Positions 11,201 to 23,850 of a stretch of 64,000 nt of DNA are shown here, piece after piece; within the stretch, counting starts at the first letter, position 1; the number at the start of each line of letters is the position of its first letter. Source of the stretch: Aphis gossypii (taxonomy: Eukaryota; Arthropoda; Insecta; Hemiptera; Aphididae); the NCBI RefSeq assembly GCF_020184175.1, contig NC_065531.1, positions 55,511,213 to 55,575,212 of the forward strand, in the 5' to 3' direction. The position numbers and the translations under genes are program-made. The notes below the pieces were generated by a model. It ran no database searches. It was not told the DNA's origin and saw only the letters and a list, made by a program, of their open reading frames with translations.

Positions 11201-13502
11201 ATATTTATTTAAATTTTATATGTTTAATACTCGCGTCTAAAACAATAGAGATATAACCGTTAGATTTAACATAATTGTTTTGTGATTTCAATATTTAATT
11301 ATATGTGTATACTCTACGCGTGTTCGTTTATTATGGATTTTTATTATAGGCGTACAAAAATTAATCAAAATAAAATAAATATTTCCGCTTTGGACACGTA
11401 TATTCTTTAAATATTTCACCATATTATAATACTGAATAATACATTACCTGTAGACCATCAACATTTTTTAAATTTTATTTTATAGAAAATGCTTTTGGGG
11501 TAAATAACCGGTGTTCTTTATGTGTAACACTATCATTTTATAGGTAAGTACACTAAAATATTTGATATTTAATTTTCAGTTCATCGCTCACTGGATGGTC
11601 ATTAATTTTATTCTTCATTAGTTGTCGTACTACTCTGCTTTGTGTTAGACCACAAAACGCGTCATTTTTACGTTATTATTTTTTCTTTTATATCGAAATT
11701 AGCCTAAAAATGTGATGGTGGATTAAGGCCATCGTCCATAGACAATGCTCGTAAAGCATCCTCGCTGTAATCTCATACTACATAACATACACAGTGACAG
11801 GGTATAGTATCATTATATATAGCTTTGAATAACCGAACTGTGTTGGCCTCAATTTTCGTAGAATTATGAAAAAAAAAAAATATATGATAAATATATATGA
11901 AGAAAACAAATAATAATAACAATCCGACCGTGACGACGACTGTTCACTCGGGCTAGACTATATTATAACATTAAAATTAATTCAACTGGACGCCGTTTGG
12001 CCCCGCCGCCGCTGCAGACCGTACGAAACAATTCTAATTAAGAAATTTTACAGAGTGGCAACGGCAGCGCAGGACGGGCTTTCTGCCGAATATTATATTA
12101 TAATATCATTATATATTATATTCTCGTACGGGCGTCGACGGATGGCTGTCCATCCAACTATCGGGTCCTGTCACATTCCGTCGAAATATTTCCCATACGT
12201 CTGATTCGGGTTTCTTAACTCGTTTTCTCACGGGGTGTGGGATGGTGGGCGAGGGTAGCGAAAGGAACCGAGGTAAACACGTCTCGTAAATCACTCAACG
12301 GCCGAACGAAAAAAAAAAGAAAAGAAAAAACCGAACCAAACAAACGAAGAAATAACAAAATAATAATAAAAAAAAGTTCACTCTCGGTGAAGGTTGACAC
12401 AATGTGCACATAACCCAGACCGGTGCCAAAACTACGACAATGGTGCCAAAGAAAATATAAAATTACTTCTAATTATTTTTAATATACTGGCCAATAAAAA
12501 CGACGTCCACTGCAGTGATCACGAGGGGGTTTGTATATGTGTACGGGATGTTGGCCAATTTGTTGTTCGGTCCGCAAAATGATTGATCGCTCCCGCGTGC
12601 TCGGTCTCTCGCCGTACATAATATGGTCACTCGTCATATTATATTATTACATAGTATATTATGTGACGTGCATTTGGTATATATGCTTATCGTGTGCACG
12701 TGTTTATAGGTATGTTCTAGCGATGTCGGAGAATAGTAAATCACTGTGGCGTAAAGATGATACAAGTTGTGGAGGAGGGGGGGTGCAACCCTACACTCTT
12801 TTAAGAAAAATATATATTTATATAATCGTAAAAATATAATATTTTATTACTTTATGTATACTTTAATCCTATCCTTAATTATATCCTTTTAAAGATCTTT
12901 TTGAAAAGCTAATTATTTTCAGTAGTTTTTGTTGTAATCCACCATGCGCTATATACATATATTATGGCTATTGGTCTCACCAGTCCTTTTTATACTGTTA
13001 TTTTTGTTCTCAGTGTAAGATACCGAATTAAATAGGAGTACTAATGTCTAATACTCTAAAATACTTAAACCATAATACTATCTGTTTTGCTACTAATCAG
13101 AATAATATGAATCTAGATTTTAAAGAATGAAAATACATCTTTTGCAAAATCTTTCTTAGTCGCAAGAGAATGATGTGAACTTTTTGTCTATCGAAATAAA
13201 TATTCATAGTTTATGTTGTCGAATGATATGAAGATGATCCATCTATATGATTAAGCTTCTTAAATTTTCTGGTAGTATTTATGAATGGCGTGATATACTC
13301 GTATATACTATATAGGGGCCCGATCGAGAATCAATATTATGCAGACTGCAGAGTGATATAAGTTGAAGCTAGATTTTTAGTATACGCGTGTACTGCAATG
13401 AGACTGAAGTTCATTACCATTTACAACATATTATATAATAATTAGTATAGTTTTATATTACTATTCCTGTAAAATTAAATGTATTATATATTTTTCACGC
13501 AG
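5278..13502. other. Probable shakB intron or upstream DNA, no exon recognised
   Basis: The first shakB exon here starts in phase 0 in the middle of TM2, so an upstream coding exon must exist. I searched this stretch by eye on the + strand for the innexin N-terminus (TM1, first extracellular loop with two Cys, YYQWV motif) and did not find it. Held here are a (TG)n run at 6772-6795, a 40-codon coding-like frame at 7487-7609 and GC-richer patches at about 10550-10900 and 11990-12270. A 126-codon frame at 9142-9522 has no family signature and is probably chance. Confidence 0.5.
6772..6795. repeat. (TG)n microsatellite
   Basis: About twelve TG units, with one interrupting C. Confidence 0.9.
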
Positions 13503-13722
13503 GCGATATTGTTCTACACGCCAAGATGGCTGTGGAAACACTGGGAAGGCGGTAAAATCCGGGCGCTGATGATGGACTTGGACGTTGCCATTTGTACGGA
13601 TGCTGAGAAGAAGCAGAAGAAAAAGATTCTGCTCGATTACCTGTGGGAGAACCTGCGATACCATAACTGGTGGACCTACAGGTACTACTTATGTGAAACG
13701 ATGGCACTCCTGAACGTTGTGG
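13503..13722 (+). CDS. shakB: Innexin shaking-B, internal exon (mid-TM2 to start of TM3)
   Basis: Encodes part of an innexin, the four-pass membrane protein that forms invertebrate gap junctions (electrical synapses). The exon begins [18 protein letters not shown], the second half of TM2 and the conserved start of the cytoplasmic loop. It continues through a lysine-rich loop ([19 protein letters not shown]) and [14 protein letters not shown] into TM3. By recall this is closer to Drosophila shakB than to ogre, Inx2 or Inx3; RWLWK.WEGGKI.ALMMDLD and [13 protein letters not shown] are characteristic. An AG at 13501-13502 precedes it and a strong donor (G|GTAAGT) follows. It enters in phase 0, so the previous exon should end in ...FQ, and it leaves with one base of the next codon. 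The N-terminal ~115 residues are missing from the window as I read it. Confidence 0.95.
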
Positions 13723-16700
13723 GTAAGTCTTATGATTAAACTTAACTCGGTAACAATAATTATCATATCCCCATGTATATATCTCGTATATATCTCCTAA
13801 CTCCTATAGTTTATCCTGGTTGATAAGTTTTTTTTTAATTAAAAGAAGGTCGTCTACACTCTACACGGTTTCTAAAATTTTTCTAAAATTAAAATATTTC
13901 GATGCAAAAATAATTATTTTATAAAATATAATGTTTTATTGTTATCGTGCGTGTTTTTACATTTATAGTTTATACATACATAATATTTGTTATGTACAAA
14001 TAAAAAATATTACATAACATTATTTTATGTCATCCCACATCGTCTTATTTTAAAATATGCTTAATTTATAATTTCAATAAAATTTCCATGTTTAAAAAAT
14101 ATGATTTGTAATTATTTGGCACAAAAATAGAAAAAAAAACTTCTATAATAGAAAATAGAAAATAAAGAAGATTTTTTCCAAACCACGTAACGGTACAATA
14201 TTCCTTGAACGTTTTTTGTTTTCAAAATCACAAGCTTCGACTAAACAAATTAGTATAGCGGTTTATAAATGGATTACTGTGTATAATAAATGTGTATAAT
14301 ATAACTACCTACGGTAGTATTATAATATCCTTTATCATCTACTGACACGACAACCACCTGCCAAATCCGGGTGCGTGGGAAAACGTGATTTCGGCCCACT
14401 ATCACATAATCTCGTCGTCTGGGGTCTGGGAGTTCGACTACCGATCAAAACGTAGGTATAGAAAGCATGTGATTTTAAAATTTTACGCTTACTGCAACGG
14501 ATGATAATATTCTATTCTAAGGCCAATACTTTTATACGCAATGCAAATTACCTGAATAGTATAAAAAATATCGAACAAATCGTTGAACTAAATCGATAAT
14601 TTTGTAACGACATTATAGTTATTAAACGTTGCGTCATAATAATATGAATATTTCAGAAATAGTATCTAAAAATTTTTTTTAAATGTTTTTCACCAAATTT
14701 TGTTTTATGTTTCGATAATTACTCCAAATTTCATGTTTTCCCCTTTTACGACGACCACGATGAATATAATATTCTAAAAACCAACGGAATAAGCTTCAAA
14801 ACGCGATTATTGTAATTGTCAAAAATATACGTGGTGTATTGTATTAAATAATTGTACGGGTTCACGACTGTGGCAGATATCTTAATATAATTTTGTATTC
14901 GATTACGCATAAAAAATCGTCGTAAAAGATGTACTGACATAGTGATAACAATAAATGTCATTGGCTTTTTAAAAAAAAAATGTTGTTAATTATAATAACA
15001 ATAGGTATCTATACAATACGTGCATAGATCAGTGACAGAATAATATTTTAAAATCACATCCGAAACGCTCGTCGTTTTCTTACGACAATGATAATCGTCT
15101 ATATCGACTGCGGTGCAAATGAAATTCGGCTCACGCCCAACGATCAATTGGGTCACGACGATGTATTTATGCATAGGTTTAATAAAATAATATGTATTAT
15201 TATCAAAATGACAGAGAATTTTCAAAAACTACCATTTATAATATGGTGCGGCTGCGGCAGGGTTCGGAACTGATTTCCAGGTGTACATTAACTGTTGTGT
15301 CAAACTGCAGAATTGGCGGTCAATATTAGTAATTGTATATATTTTTTTTTACCTCTCGTTGTTTTTCCGACCGGTGTCGTAATCGTGTCCAATTAACGGG
15401 TATAGCTCTAGTCAGACTAGTGTCTTATAAAATCGGTACCGTCGCAATTTGTACCTCTATACAGTATATATATATAATATATATAGGTATATTATTCACA
15501 CAGACGATGGTTATACGACCTGCACTTAATACACTGCGGTAATTCTCGCCAACGGCTATTTAGCGGTTGTTTTTCAGTCTTATTACCATTGTTGTACGGC
15601 AGCATAATATATTATCTGCGTGATAATGGGAAGAGGTCGGATTTGATAGAACGGTGTTCTCTACAGCATTTATATATACGCACTCGTGTTCTTCTGAATG
15701 TACTGTAATAATTGTACTAAAAGGTGGCTTTACTTATATATACATGCAACGGGTCCATGTTGTCAGTACCGCCTAGGGTAAAATTTTGAATTACCTGCTT
15801 TGATAAGAATTGAGTACAAAGGGTTTAGTTGCGGAAACCAGTACAAATAGTTCACAAACGACAGTTTCGGGCTTAAAATCAAAATTTTAATTGGGCAGTG
15901 CTAAGTAAATAGACCTACATATGACTATTATAATACTATTAAACAATAGTAGCGTATTTCTTGATGTTGGGACGGTCCAGCTCCCATTTTGTCGTCGTTT
16001 CATTTCGCCACCATACCATTTCACCAAATTTATTTTACAAGTAACATAAAATAACTTATAAATTACAAATTATATACTAATTAATTATATTTATGTTAAA
16101 CATTATCAACTTAAATATTACCTATTTAAATAAGTTAAAATTATTCGTTATTTAATCAAATAACTAATATTGTCCAAATAATCAATTTAAATATTTCATT
16201 GTGTCTATTTATTACTTTCAAATCGCAAACTCATAACCATGTTTTAAAATAAAACTTATTTGATAATTATGTGGTGAAATAAAATGATGGTGAAACTGGA
16301 TACGATCGTTGGACTCTCTATAGGCTTTTACAGGGTTTGATTAGAGTTTTATATCATAGTTTTTATGTTAACTTTAATCGGAGAAAATATGTATTAGTAG
16401 GTAACCTAATTCGTATATTTTTACTAAAAAGCTAAAATTGTTTAGATAAATTATTATTTAAGTTAAAACTTATAACTACAGTTTTATCGAGATTTAATTT
16501 TTAAATAACCATATTTAATTATATCACAACCACTACTATATTAATTAAAATATCATATAGCAATGTTATTATCAGTAATTTATTATTAGTATCATCTACG
16601 AGTTACAACTTTTATCGCTTAATAATACTTTTTTGTCATTTAAATTTTTATTTATTCATTTTTTGCTTTTCATTAATTTATTTTTAATATAGATTCTTAT

Positions 16701-17678
16701 GCATCTAGATGGTTTTTTTAACTGAAGTTAAAGATATACCTGTCATCATATTTAGGTTTCAGTCAAGTGTAATATTTACTTATTTAGTTTTCAAATATTC
16801 AATAAAACGTAATTAATCATACTAATAAATCGTCTAATAAATAAGACGTCATCGTCTGATTTATATTTACCTATCAGATTTAAAACATAAATATTTATTT
16901 AAAATGTTTGATCCTTATTATAAGCTTAGCACTTTATACCATCAGTCCCAAAACTAAATAAATATGGATTAATATTAAATATTATAAGTAGTTAAAACTT
17001 TAAAGCAAAAAATTCGATTGTTTCTCAAACTATGAACTAGGTATGATACAAATGTATCCAACATGTCAATTTTAACCATAAATATTTCAAATTATAAAAA
17101 ATTGAGTTTGTCGTGTGATTTTCTTGCGGCTTAATGATGCTTAGATTAAAAAATATATTCATGACGCTTTGACCAGTCCTTAAGACTTCGGGAAGATAAT
17201 TATGTACTGTAATATTTATTATAAAAACTCCAAAGAATTTCGATTATAAGGTATATGCTATAAATATCATATAATATGTTTTCTATTAAAAGAATATTTT
17301 ATATATGCAAATTCCAGAAATCGTTTAGTTTTTATTGTTATTATTATTATGGTTTATGGCTACAACCAAGTACTAAAATTATTTTTGTAAACGTCAACGA
17401 TACATAAATAAAATTAGTTTATATTCATATTATGAAATAAGAATGATTGCATTTAAAACATTACAAACATTAAACTTTTTATTTTGATTCTTTAGCTAAT
17501 TATCTTAAATTAATTGAGAAAAAGGCTCTATTTTTCATGAGGTTTATTTACCGTGTATATTACTCACGTTGATCGATTAATAATACAAAACTAAATTGTT
17601 GTTTTATTATACACTTCTATAGAAAATTATACCAAAAATAACAAGTATTTAAGACAATTTTTTTTCCGATTACCACAG
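13723..17678 (+). other. shakB: shakB intron (3956 bp)
   Basis: Bounded by GTAAGT and TACCACAG. It contains a GC-richer island at about 14346-14510 that is open in one frame but lacks an acceptor, and a possible palindromic element at about 15971-16313. Several AT-rich chance frames lie at 14746-15542. No alternative innexin exon was recognised. Confidence 0.85.
15971..16313. mobile_element. Possible MITE with degenerate inverted ends, inside a shakB intron
   Basis: The left side holds CACCATACCATTTCACCAAAT (about 16009-16029). The right side, read on the other strand, holds CACCATCATTTTATTTCACCACAT (about 16268-16291). Further out, GGTCCA on the left and GAGTCCA on the right may also pair. 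The interior is extremely AT-rich and non-coding. The CATTTCACCAAA words resemble the CATTTGCGCCAAA blocks at 4834-4897, which hints at a Mutator-like origin. I could not define a target duplication, so boundaries are approximate. Confidence 0.3.
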
Positions 17679-17967
17679 GTCAAATGTTTATGATGAACCG
17701 CTTTTTTGATGGGGCGTTTTTGACGTTTGGCATAGACGTGATTCGGTTTCTGGAAAGCGACCAGGAAGACCGTGTGGACCCGATGATATTTATATTTCCT
17801 AGGATGACCAAATGCATTTTCCACAAATTCGGCGTATCCGGCGAGGTGGAAACGCATGACTCAATATGCATATTGCCACTAAACGCCGTCAATGAAAAGA
17901 TCTACGTCTTTCTGTGGTTTTGGTTCATGATCCTCGGCGTCTTGTCGGCGGCTGTGATTGTTTACAG
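17679..17967 (+). CDS. shakB: Innexin shaking-B, internal exon (TM3, second extracellular loop, TM4)
   Basis: Joins the previous exon across a split glycine codon (G|GT) to give ...[23 protein letters not shown], the end of TM3 and start of the second extracellular loop. The loop carries the two conserved cysteines of innexins, in [12 protein letters not shown] and [10 protein letters not shown]; these form disulphides needed for hemichannel docking in this family. TM4 follows as [20 protein letters not shown] and ends [24 protein letters not shown] is a near-diagnostic innexin stretch and resembles shakB most. The acceptor is CCACAG and the donor AG|GTAACT, which splits an arginine codon after two bases. 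No lesion is visible. The opposite strand is also open in places, but those frames are shadows. Confidence 0.96.
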
Positions 17968-20568
17968 GTAACTATATAAGTATTCGTCAGTCATCTGGAT
18001 CATATAAGGTATACTGTTGAAATTATATTTTTAAGTTATATTATACCATCTAAAAAATGTTTATTGACCTATTCATGTTCTTCCCTACACATAAGTAATA
18101 AAATTGACAGTAATAACCATAAATTATAGACTATAATATTAGGTATAGTAGCATATTATGCGCTCTACAATAGGAGAGAGAAGTGGTCCCAGAAGTTTTT
18201 AGGTCCACACAATATTTCATGTGAATATAAAATTATATAGCAAATTCCGACGTTACACTGCTGCAGTACTTCTGTAGTTATAGGTATGCGCAAAGGTTAC
18301 ATAATATAAACTACAGTATTGTATTATGAAATCAATATGCTCGTTTTGAAAATTGTTTTAACTTGTGTTTGGTTTTATTAAATTATTATAACATTTATAA
18401 ATAGGGCTCGAAAGTTATAGGAGCTAAAACAGGCAAAAAGATGTATGAAATAAATTGTAAAATTTTCCTGAAAAATGTTAATCATGTACAACAAATTTAG
18501 TAACGAATAAAAAGATTTATAATTATTTAAAACAAAAGCTTATTAACAATAAGATTATATTTCGGTATTATAACACAGTATAGATTAAATGCTCATCACG
18601 CCGTAGGCGTTAAATTAATATTCGACTGCGGAAATGACAATAAAATATATATCTGCGTAAAATAATATTGAGTGTTATGTTTAATATTATTTAAAATACA
18701 TTGCAATGAAATATGCAATTTTTCTTTAAAATTGACAAAATTTGTAAAATATTCATTTTAAATTTTCAGTTTTTAAACTTACTATCGTATATTTAAAATT
18801 TATAGCTTGGTCAGCTATACATCGAGAGCATATAGAACAATATGCAACTCCTATAATGTCCGAGCCGTATTTATAACATATTGTTACATAGTACTAATAA
18901 AAGTTAACAATTTTTAGAAAATAAGACAAAAATAAGAATCATTGGATGATGATTTGAAAATGTTCAAAAGATAATTTATTTTACTTTAAATTCGTAAATT
19001 GGACAACACAATAAAATACGATCGTCCAAATAACTTTTAGTTTTTACACAATACAATTTATATTATTGTAGTCACTATAATAGATATCGGATTTCATTGA
19101 ATCGGATGTCAGACAATCTGCAGGGTTCTTTAGTATCCATATAAAATGTTTTCTACTTTCTTCTGCAGGTAAACATTTCGTATAGGGTTTTATAGACCGT
19201 TGTAATTTATTTATTGCGAGTAAGGATTTAATAGTAAAATATAAAATTCTGCTCTATAAAATAAGATATTGGTATAAGTATACAGTAACAGTTTTAACTA
19301 CTGAAACTAAAAAAAAAACAATTTATACAATCGTGCCGCACAAAAGTTAATCTCAACAATAAACTAATTACAAATAATGTCAATTGTAAGCACAAGGTCG
19401 TTTTTGCATACAATAGTATCAGTTTGAAATAATTCTGATTTAATTTTAACATAATTAATACGATATAATATAGTACTTACTACAGGCATTACGATAGCAG
19501 ATACTATTTGTGGTTTTGATTGTATTTAACCTATATTATTTTTGCTCGAAAGCAGATGATATACAAATACAGGCACACAAGGTTGTAGTTTATGTATATT
19601 TTTCAGTTCATACATTTCTACTAATTAAATATTACTGTTTTAGGTTTATGCGTCTAAAATTGAAAAGAAATATCTCCTAGAAAATATATTGTACGCGACT
19701 CTTCGGAGCGTATCCATCCGAAAGTTGTAATAATTAGATTAGCATTCATTTTCTTTTATTTCGTTAACGAAGCTGCACGATAGGAAATGTGTAACTATAT
19801 GTATATATACATACATATATCGTTTGTTGGTCTAGGTAATAATAAGTATAGTAGTTGTTTTCTCCGGTTTTAAAAAAAAACACATCAACCGATGACTTAT
19901 TGTTTTTACATTGACTGCTGTGCAAATAGAACGGTCGATGTGAAAACGAAAATAATAATAATACGATACAATTTTTGATTTAGCGTTTTTAAATGAAACA
20001 AATACTGGGTATGTCGTAATAATAATAATATAATTATTGAAATATAACATTTATTAATACTACCGTTTTGTAGTCTCAATAAACGTGTATTATTAATTAT
20101 ACGTTATTAATGCCAGGGAGAGAATAATAATTTATGAGTATATGTACTATTGCAACAGTGTATAATTTATATATACCAGTATAATATTAGTATACATAAA
20201 CCTACTGCGGCGAACTGTGCTTTGATCAAATAGATGTCAAGCATAAGTGCGTATAATTTAATTTCTATGACGTGTGTAGTTATTATCACTGTATAGGAAT
20301 AAATTTTACTAAAATAGAAAGAAAAAAAATGTTATTCATTGTCATTTTCAAAACTTGCTCAGTTTTATTAACGTGGGAATCGAACAATTTGATTTTCGTC
20401 ATAAACATATCTGTGGTAGACATGAAGTTTGATATAATATTTTAGATGTTGCAGTAACGTATCATCGTCCACAACATGGGTGGAAAACATTTGGACATTA
20501 ATTTTTTTCATTGAAAATCCAATGAAACTTTTTTACTTTATTTTTCTTTAATATTTTATGTTTTAAAG
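17968..20568 (+). other. shakB: shakB intron (2601 bp)
   Basis: Bounded by GTAACT and TTTTAAAG. AT-rich, with no recognisable embedded gene or mobile element. Confidence 0.85.
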
Positions 20569-20809
20569 GTTCATCATAATAGTGTCTCCGCGAATGCGCG
20601 TGTACCTTTTCTGCATACGATTCCGGTTGATCAAACGGCAGGCCATCGGAAACATCGTGCGCCGATCGAAGCTGGGCGATTGGATGCTGCTGTATGTTCT
20701 CGGCGACAACGTTGATTCAGTCGTGTTCCGAGACATCGTGCATGATTTGTCGCACCGACTGGAAGCGTACCACAACAAAAACTCGACGGTCAGGACGGTG
20801 GACGCGTGA
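20569..20809 (+). CDS. shakB: Innexin shaking-B, terminal coding exon (cytoplasmic tail)
   Basis: The first base completes an arginine codon, giving [23 protein letters not shown] at the TM4-cytoplasm boundary. The tail has [20 protein letters not shown], the conserved C-terminal innexin motif (...GDW.LLY.LG.N.D...), then [17 protein letters not shown], and ends TVDA before TGA at 20807-20809. Drosophila shakB has [15 protein letters not shown] and RRSKMGDWFLLYLLGENID in the same place and also ends in DA, so the family member is clear. The three exons total 750 nt (249 residues plus stop). Innexins of this group are about 360-370 residues, so roughly the first third is absent from the window. 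Confidence 0.96.
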
Positions 20810-20890
20810 CGGCGGCGGTGACAGCCAGTCAACAGTATATTGTGCTCAAATCGATAACGAATAAACGTAATATTTGGTCAGTATATTATA
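20810..20890 (+). other. shakB: shakB 3' untranslated region (approximate end)
   Basis: Directly follows the TGA stop codon and includes a canonical polyadenylation signal. The true cleavage site cannot be read from sequence alone. Confidence 0.6.
20860..20865 (+). terminator. shakB: Polyadenylation signal AATAAA for shakB
   Basis: A canonical AATAAA lies 51 bases after the stop codon. It would imply a short 3' UTR. Other AT-rich signals further downstream could also be used. Confidence 0.6.
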
Positions 20891-21689
20891 ATATTGCAAT
20901 TATGTTATGTGAATCTAAAATAATAATATTTGTTCGTTTTTTGAGATATTGTAATGTCTACTATTTTTTTTTGCATTTACTATTGTCTCACTTCCATTGA
21001 TTGCATCTTAATAATCACGATTGCAGATTTTTAGAAGTAACAAATATAATCTTATCTAAATACGGATTTCTATTTTGAGGAGATAAAAATATATAGGTAT
21101 ATTTTATTTTGGTTTTTAAAATTACGAATGTTCTTATACCGATGCTGCGATATCATACCATCAAACGCATCGAAATACATAATTTGTAAGACTTCAATAT
21201 TCTGAAAATTAACATTTACACTACCATAACTTCAGATCCATTTCATTGTATTATCATACACTATATACAATGATTTAAGCTATTCACCTGTTTAACTATA
21301 CTAAAAGTAATCGCGACTTTTGGTGTTTAAAATCGACTCTAATTTATATTGTTGCTAGCAAGCTCTAGTTGAAATAGTTAATTTTTTGTTTTATAAGATT
21401 CAGTTGAGTCTGACGACGAAAATGACCAACTAAATCGATAGTAATAAAAATAAATTCCAGACTATTAAATTTGGATTCTTTATGATGATCCTGTGAAATT
21501 TATCAATCTGTGCAATATATTATTATTTATCTACCTAAATATATTATATAGTATACACGTAATAGTTGGCAGAGAATGACGAGTGTAAGTTTTTCTTTCA
21601 TTATTTTTTGTTTGTCTCGAGTTCATTGTGTTCTGACTACTGATAGTGTTTACTCAAGCCGGAGCTGAATAAGGGTTTATTAATAGATC

Positions 21690-21710
21690 TAATAATAATA
21701 ATAATAATAA
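21690..21710. repeat. (AAT)n microsatellite
   Basis: About seven trinucleotide units. Confidence 0.9.
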
Positions 21711-23832
21711 CAACATAAAAAAAGGTATTGACCGAAATTTCAAGTTTTATTTTTGTCATAGTCTAAATTTGATATCTCTTGGATCATATTTTGTGTTCCA
21801 CGCGGTCCATTTAATGAAGATATATGTTGTAAGATAATTTATTCTTTGTTGTTTTAATATATACTTAAAGGTAAAATGGAATTGTCGGGTTTTTTATCAC
21901 GTAACATAATGAATTTATGTCTTTCATTTGCTTTGCTTTGTTTAATCATGTCAATAATGAGTAAATAGTTTTTTTCCTGACGTAGACAGTTAATAAATTA
22001 CGGGCTTTACGATTATATCCTTTTTCGATATTAGTGTGACGTTATATGGACGTACCTACAGGTAAATATTATATTATATCATATAAGTACGCGTACTACA
22101 AGATACTTAAAGATTTCAAAATATTGTAAACTGCTTGTATTTATGCATTTATGAATCACGCTCTAACACGATCATACTTACAGATGTTATTTTTTATGTC
22201 ATCAAATAATGATATTTTTCACCAAACGTTTTTTTATTTGTTACAGAATAAAAGTATATAGGAAAAAAACTATGTCTAAGTTAGGTATTAAGCTTTTCAA
22301 TACATTACTATATATATTCATATAACTGTATTCCTATAATTACAAGTACCTCTGTATTATTTTCTACATTTCCTATAAGATAAGTAAAATTAAGTTTATT
22401 CTTGAAAGTGTTTTATCTATTAGAGCAAGTTATAAACCCTTAGATTTTATTATTGCGGTAATATTGCGGATAAATTTATTATTCTCAGGTTGGGTTAGGT
22501 TGAGTATTTACTCAAAGATCATATAGGCGTTAGGAAAAGCTAAGAATTCGCCCACACATCAGCAAAACAATTTATTAAACTTTATAATTTCAGCCTTGTC
22601 GATTTCGTGGAGAAGGGCAGGTTGTGAACAGTAAATGAATGTGTACAAAAAGGACAAATGTCGTCAGCCCCTGGGCTGCTATTATTATAGGTCGCGACTA
22701 CCGAGTATGTATTATTGTGATCACGGTTTATCAATATAATGTCACTTTCATTGTTTTCAAAATATTTTTGGTTTCGTGATTTCACCTCGAACTTTGTTAT
22801 ATCTCATACCTCATGGTTATATAACCATATGGTTTTCAAGGGTTCAAATACTAAACCGGTTCGCTAGTAGGAGTTATTATTACGCTCAAATGCCGTGTGA
22901 GTCCACAGACGCTTGTTTGTATGTATATTGTAACAATAGTCCAAGGACTGAACCGTAGCCGCATTCTTCAATAATTATTTATTATTATCGAGTCGGCGTG
23001 AATAAATGTGTATCTGCGGACATAGAAGTTTTTACAATAGATAGATATTTACGTCGGACGGCGCTTGATTCAAAGCAAACACGTTTAGTATACAGACGTA
23101 TTTAATAGACGCACGTAACATTTGGTTGAGCAATATATATCGTTAAGCATCTATTGATTTCTTTTTTTTTTTTGAATTATAGACTTATATTTTTTCCTCT
23201 CTGAGCATGTGTGTAAATATAATTATTATGGTGATAAAAAATGAATAAAGTTAACATAGTTATTTTATTTTTATACTAACGGTCAACTGCAGGTGTCTTG
23301 ACAACTATGCCTTTACCGTCGATCTTCAATATTGAAAATAACATAATTTTATATTATACGTAATACGTATATTATAATATTATAATTTATGGTCGTAAAC
23401 AGAGTTTTTATTTGTTTCCGTAAAAGTTGTTTCATTTTTTTTCATTATATCTATATAGATAACCCTACAGCTAAGGGGTATTTTAACAATTTATTTCGTT
23501 GTCCACAGATTACTACAGATCAGCAATGTACTCGTAAGTTCTATTCACGATTGACTGACTGTGTATCGCTTGAAAATAGAAGATATTTTGTTTAGTAGTA
23601 CTGTTGGTAATACATTAAATACTCATTCTGCATTTTTCTTTGAAATCTTTAGTATAGTTTAATCTAAAGTATAAGTATATGTATTATGTGTAGTAAGCCT
23701 GTCTGACCCAATTACCGCTATCAACGGAAAAATGTGTGTGAAGTGTATATTATGTTCCCAATATCGTTATTGTATTCGGTTAAACGAGTAATTAGAGTAA
23801 CATCATCAAGGTCTGATAAACGAAATCGAATC

Positions 23833-23850
23833 GTGTGTGTGTGTGTGTGT
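23833..23850. repeat. (GT)n microsatellite
   Basis: Nine uninterrupted GT units. Confidence 0.95.

Noticed and set aside
13461..13707. Minus-strand frames of 67-70 codons
   Set aside because: Antisense shadows of the first shakB exon in the window.
17627..17892. Minus-strand frames of 70-76 codons
   Set aside because: Antisense shadows of the second shakB exon.
20563..20832. Minus-strand 89-codon frame
   Set aside because: Antisense shadow of the terminal shakB exon.
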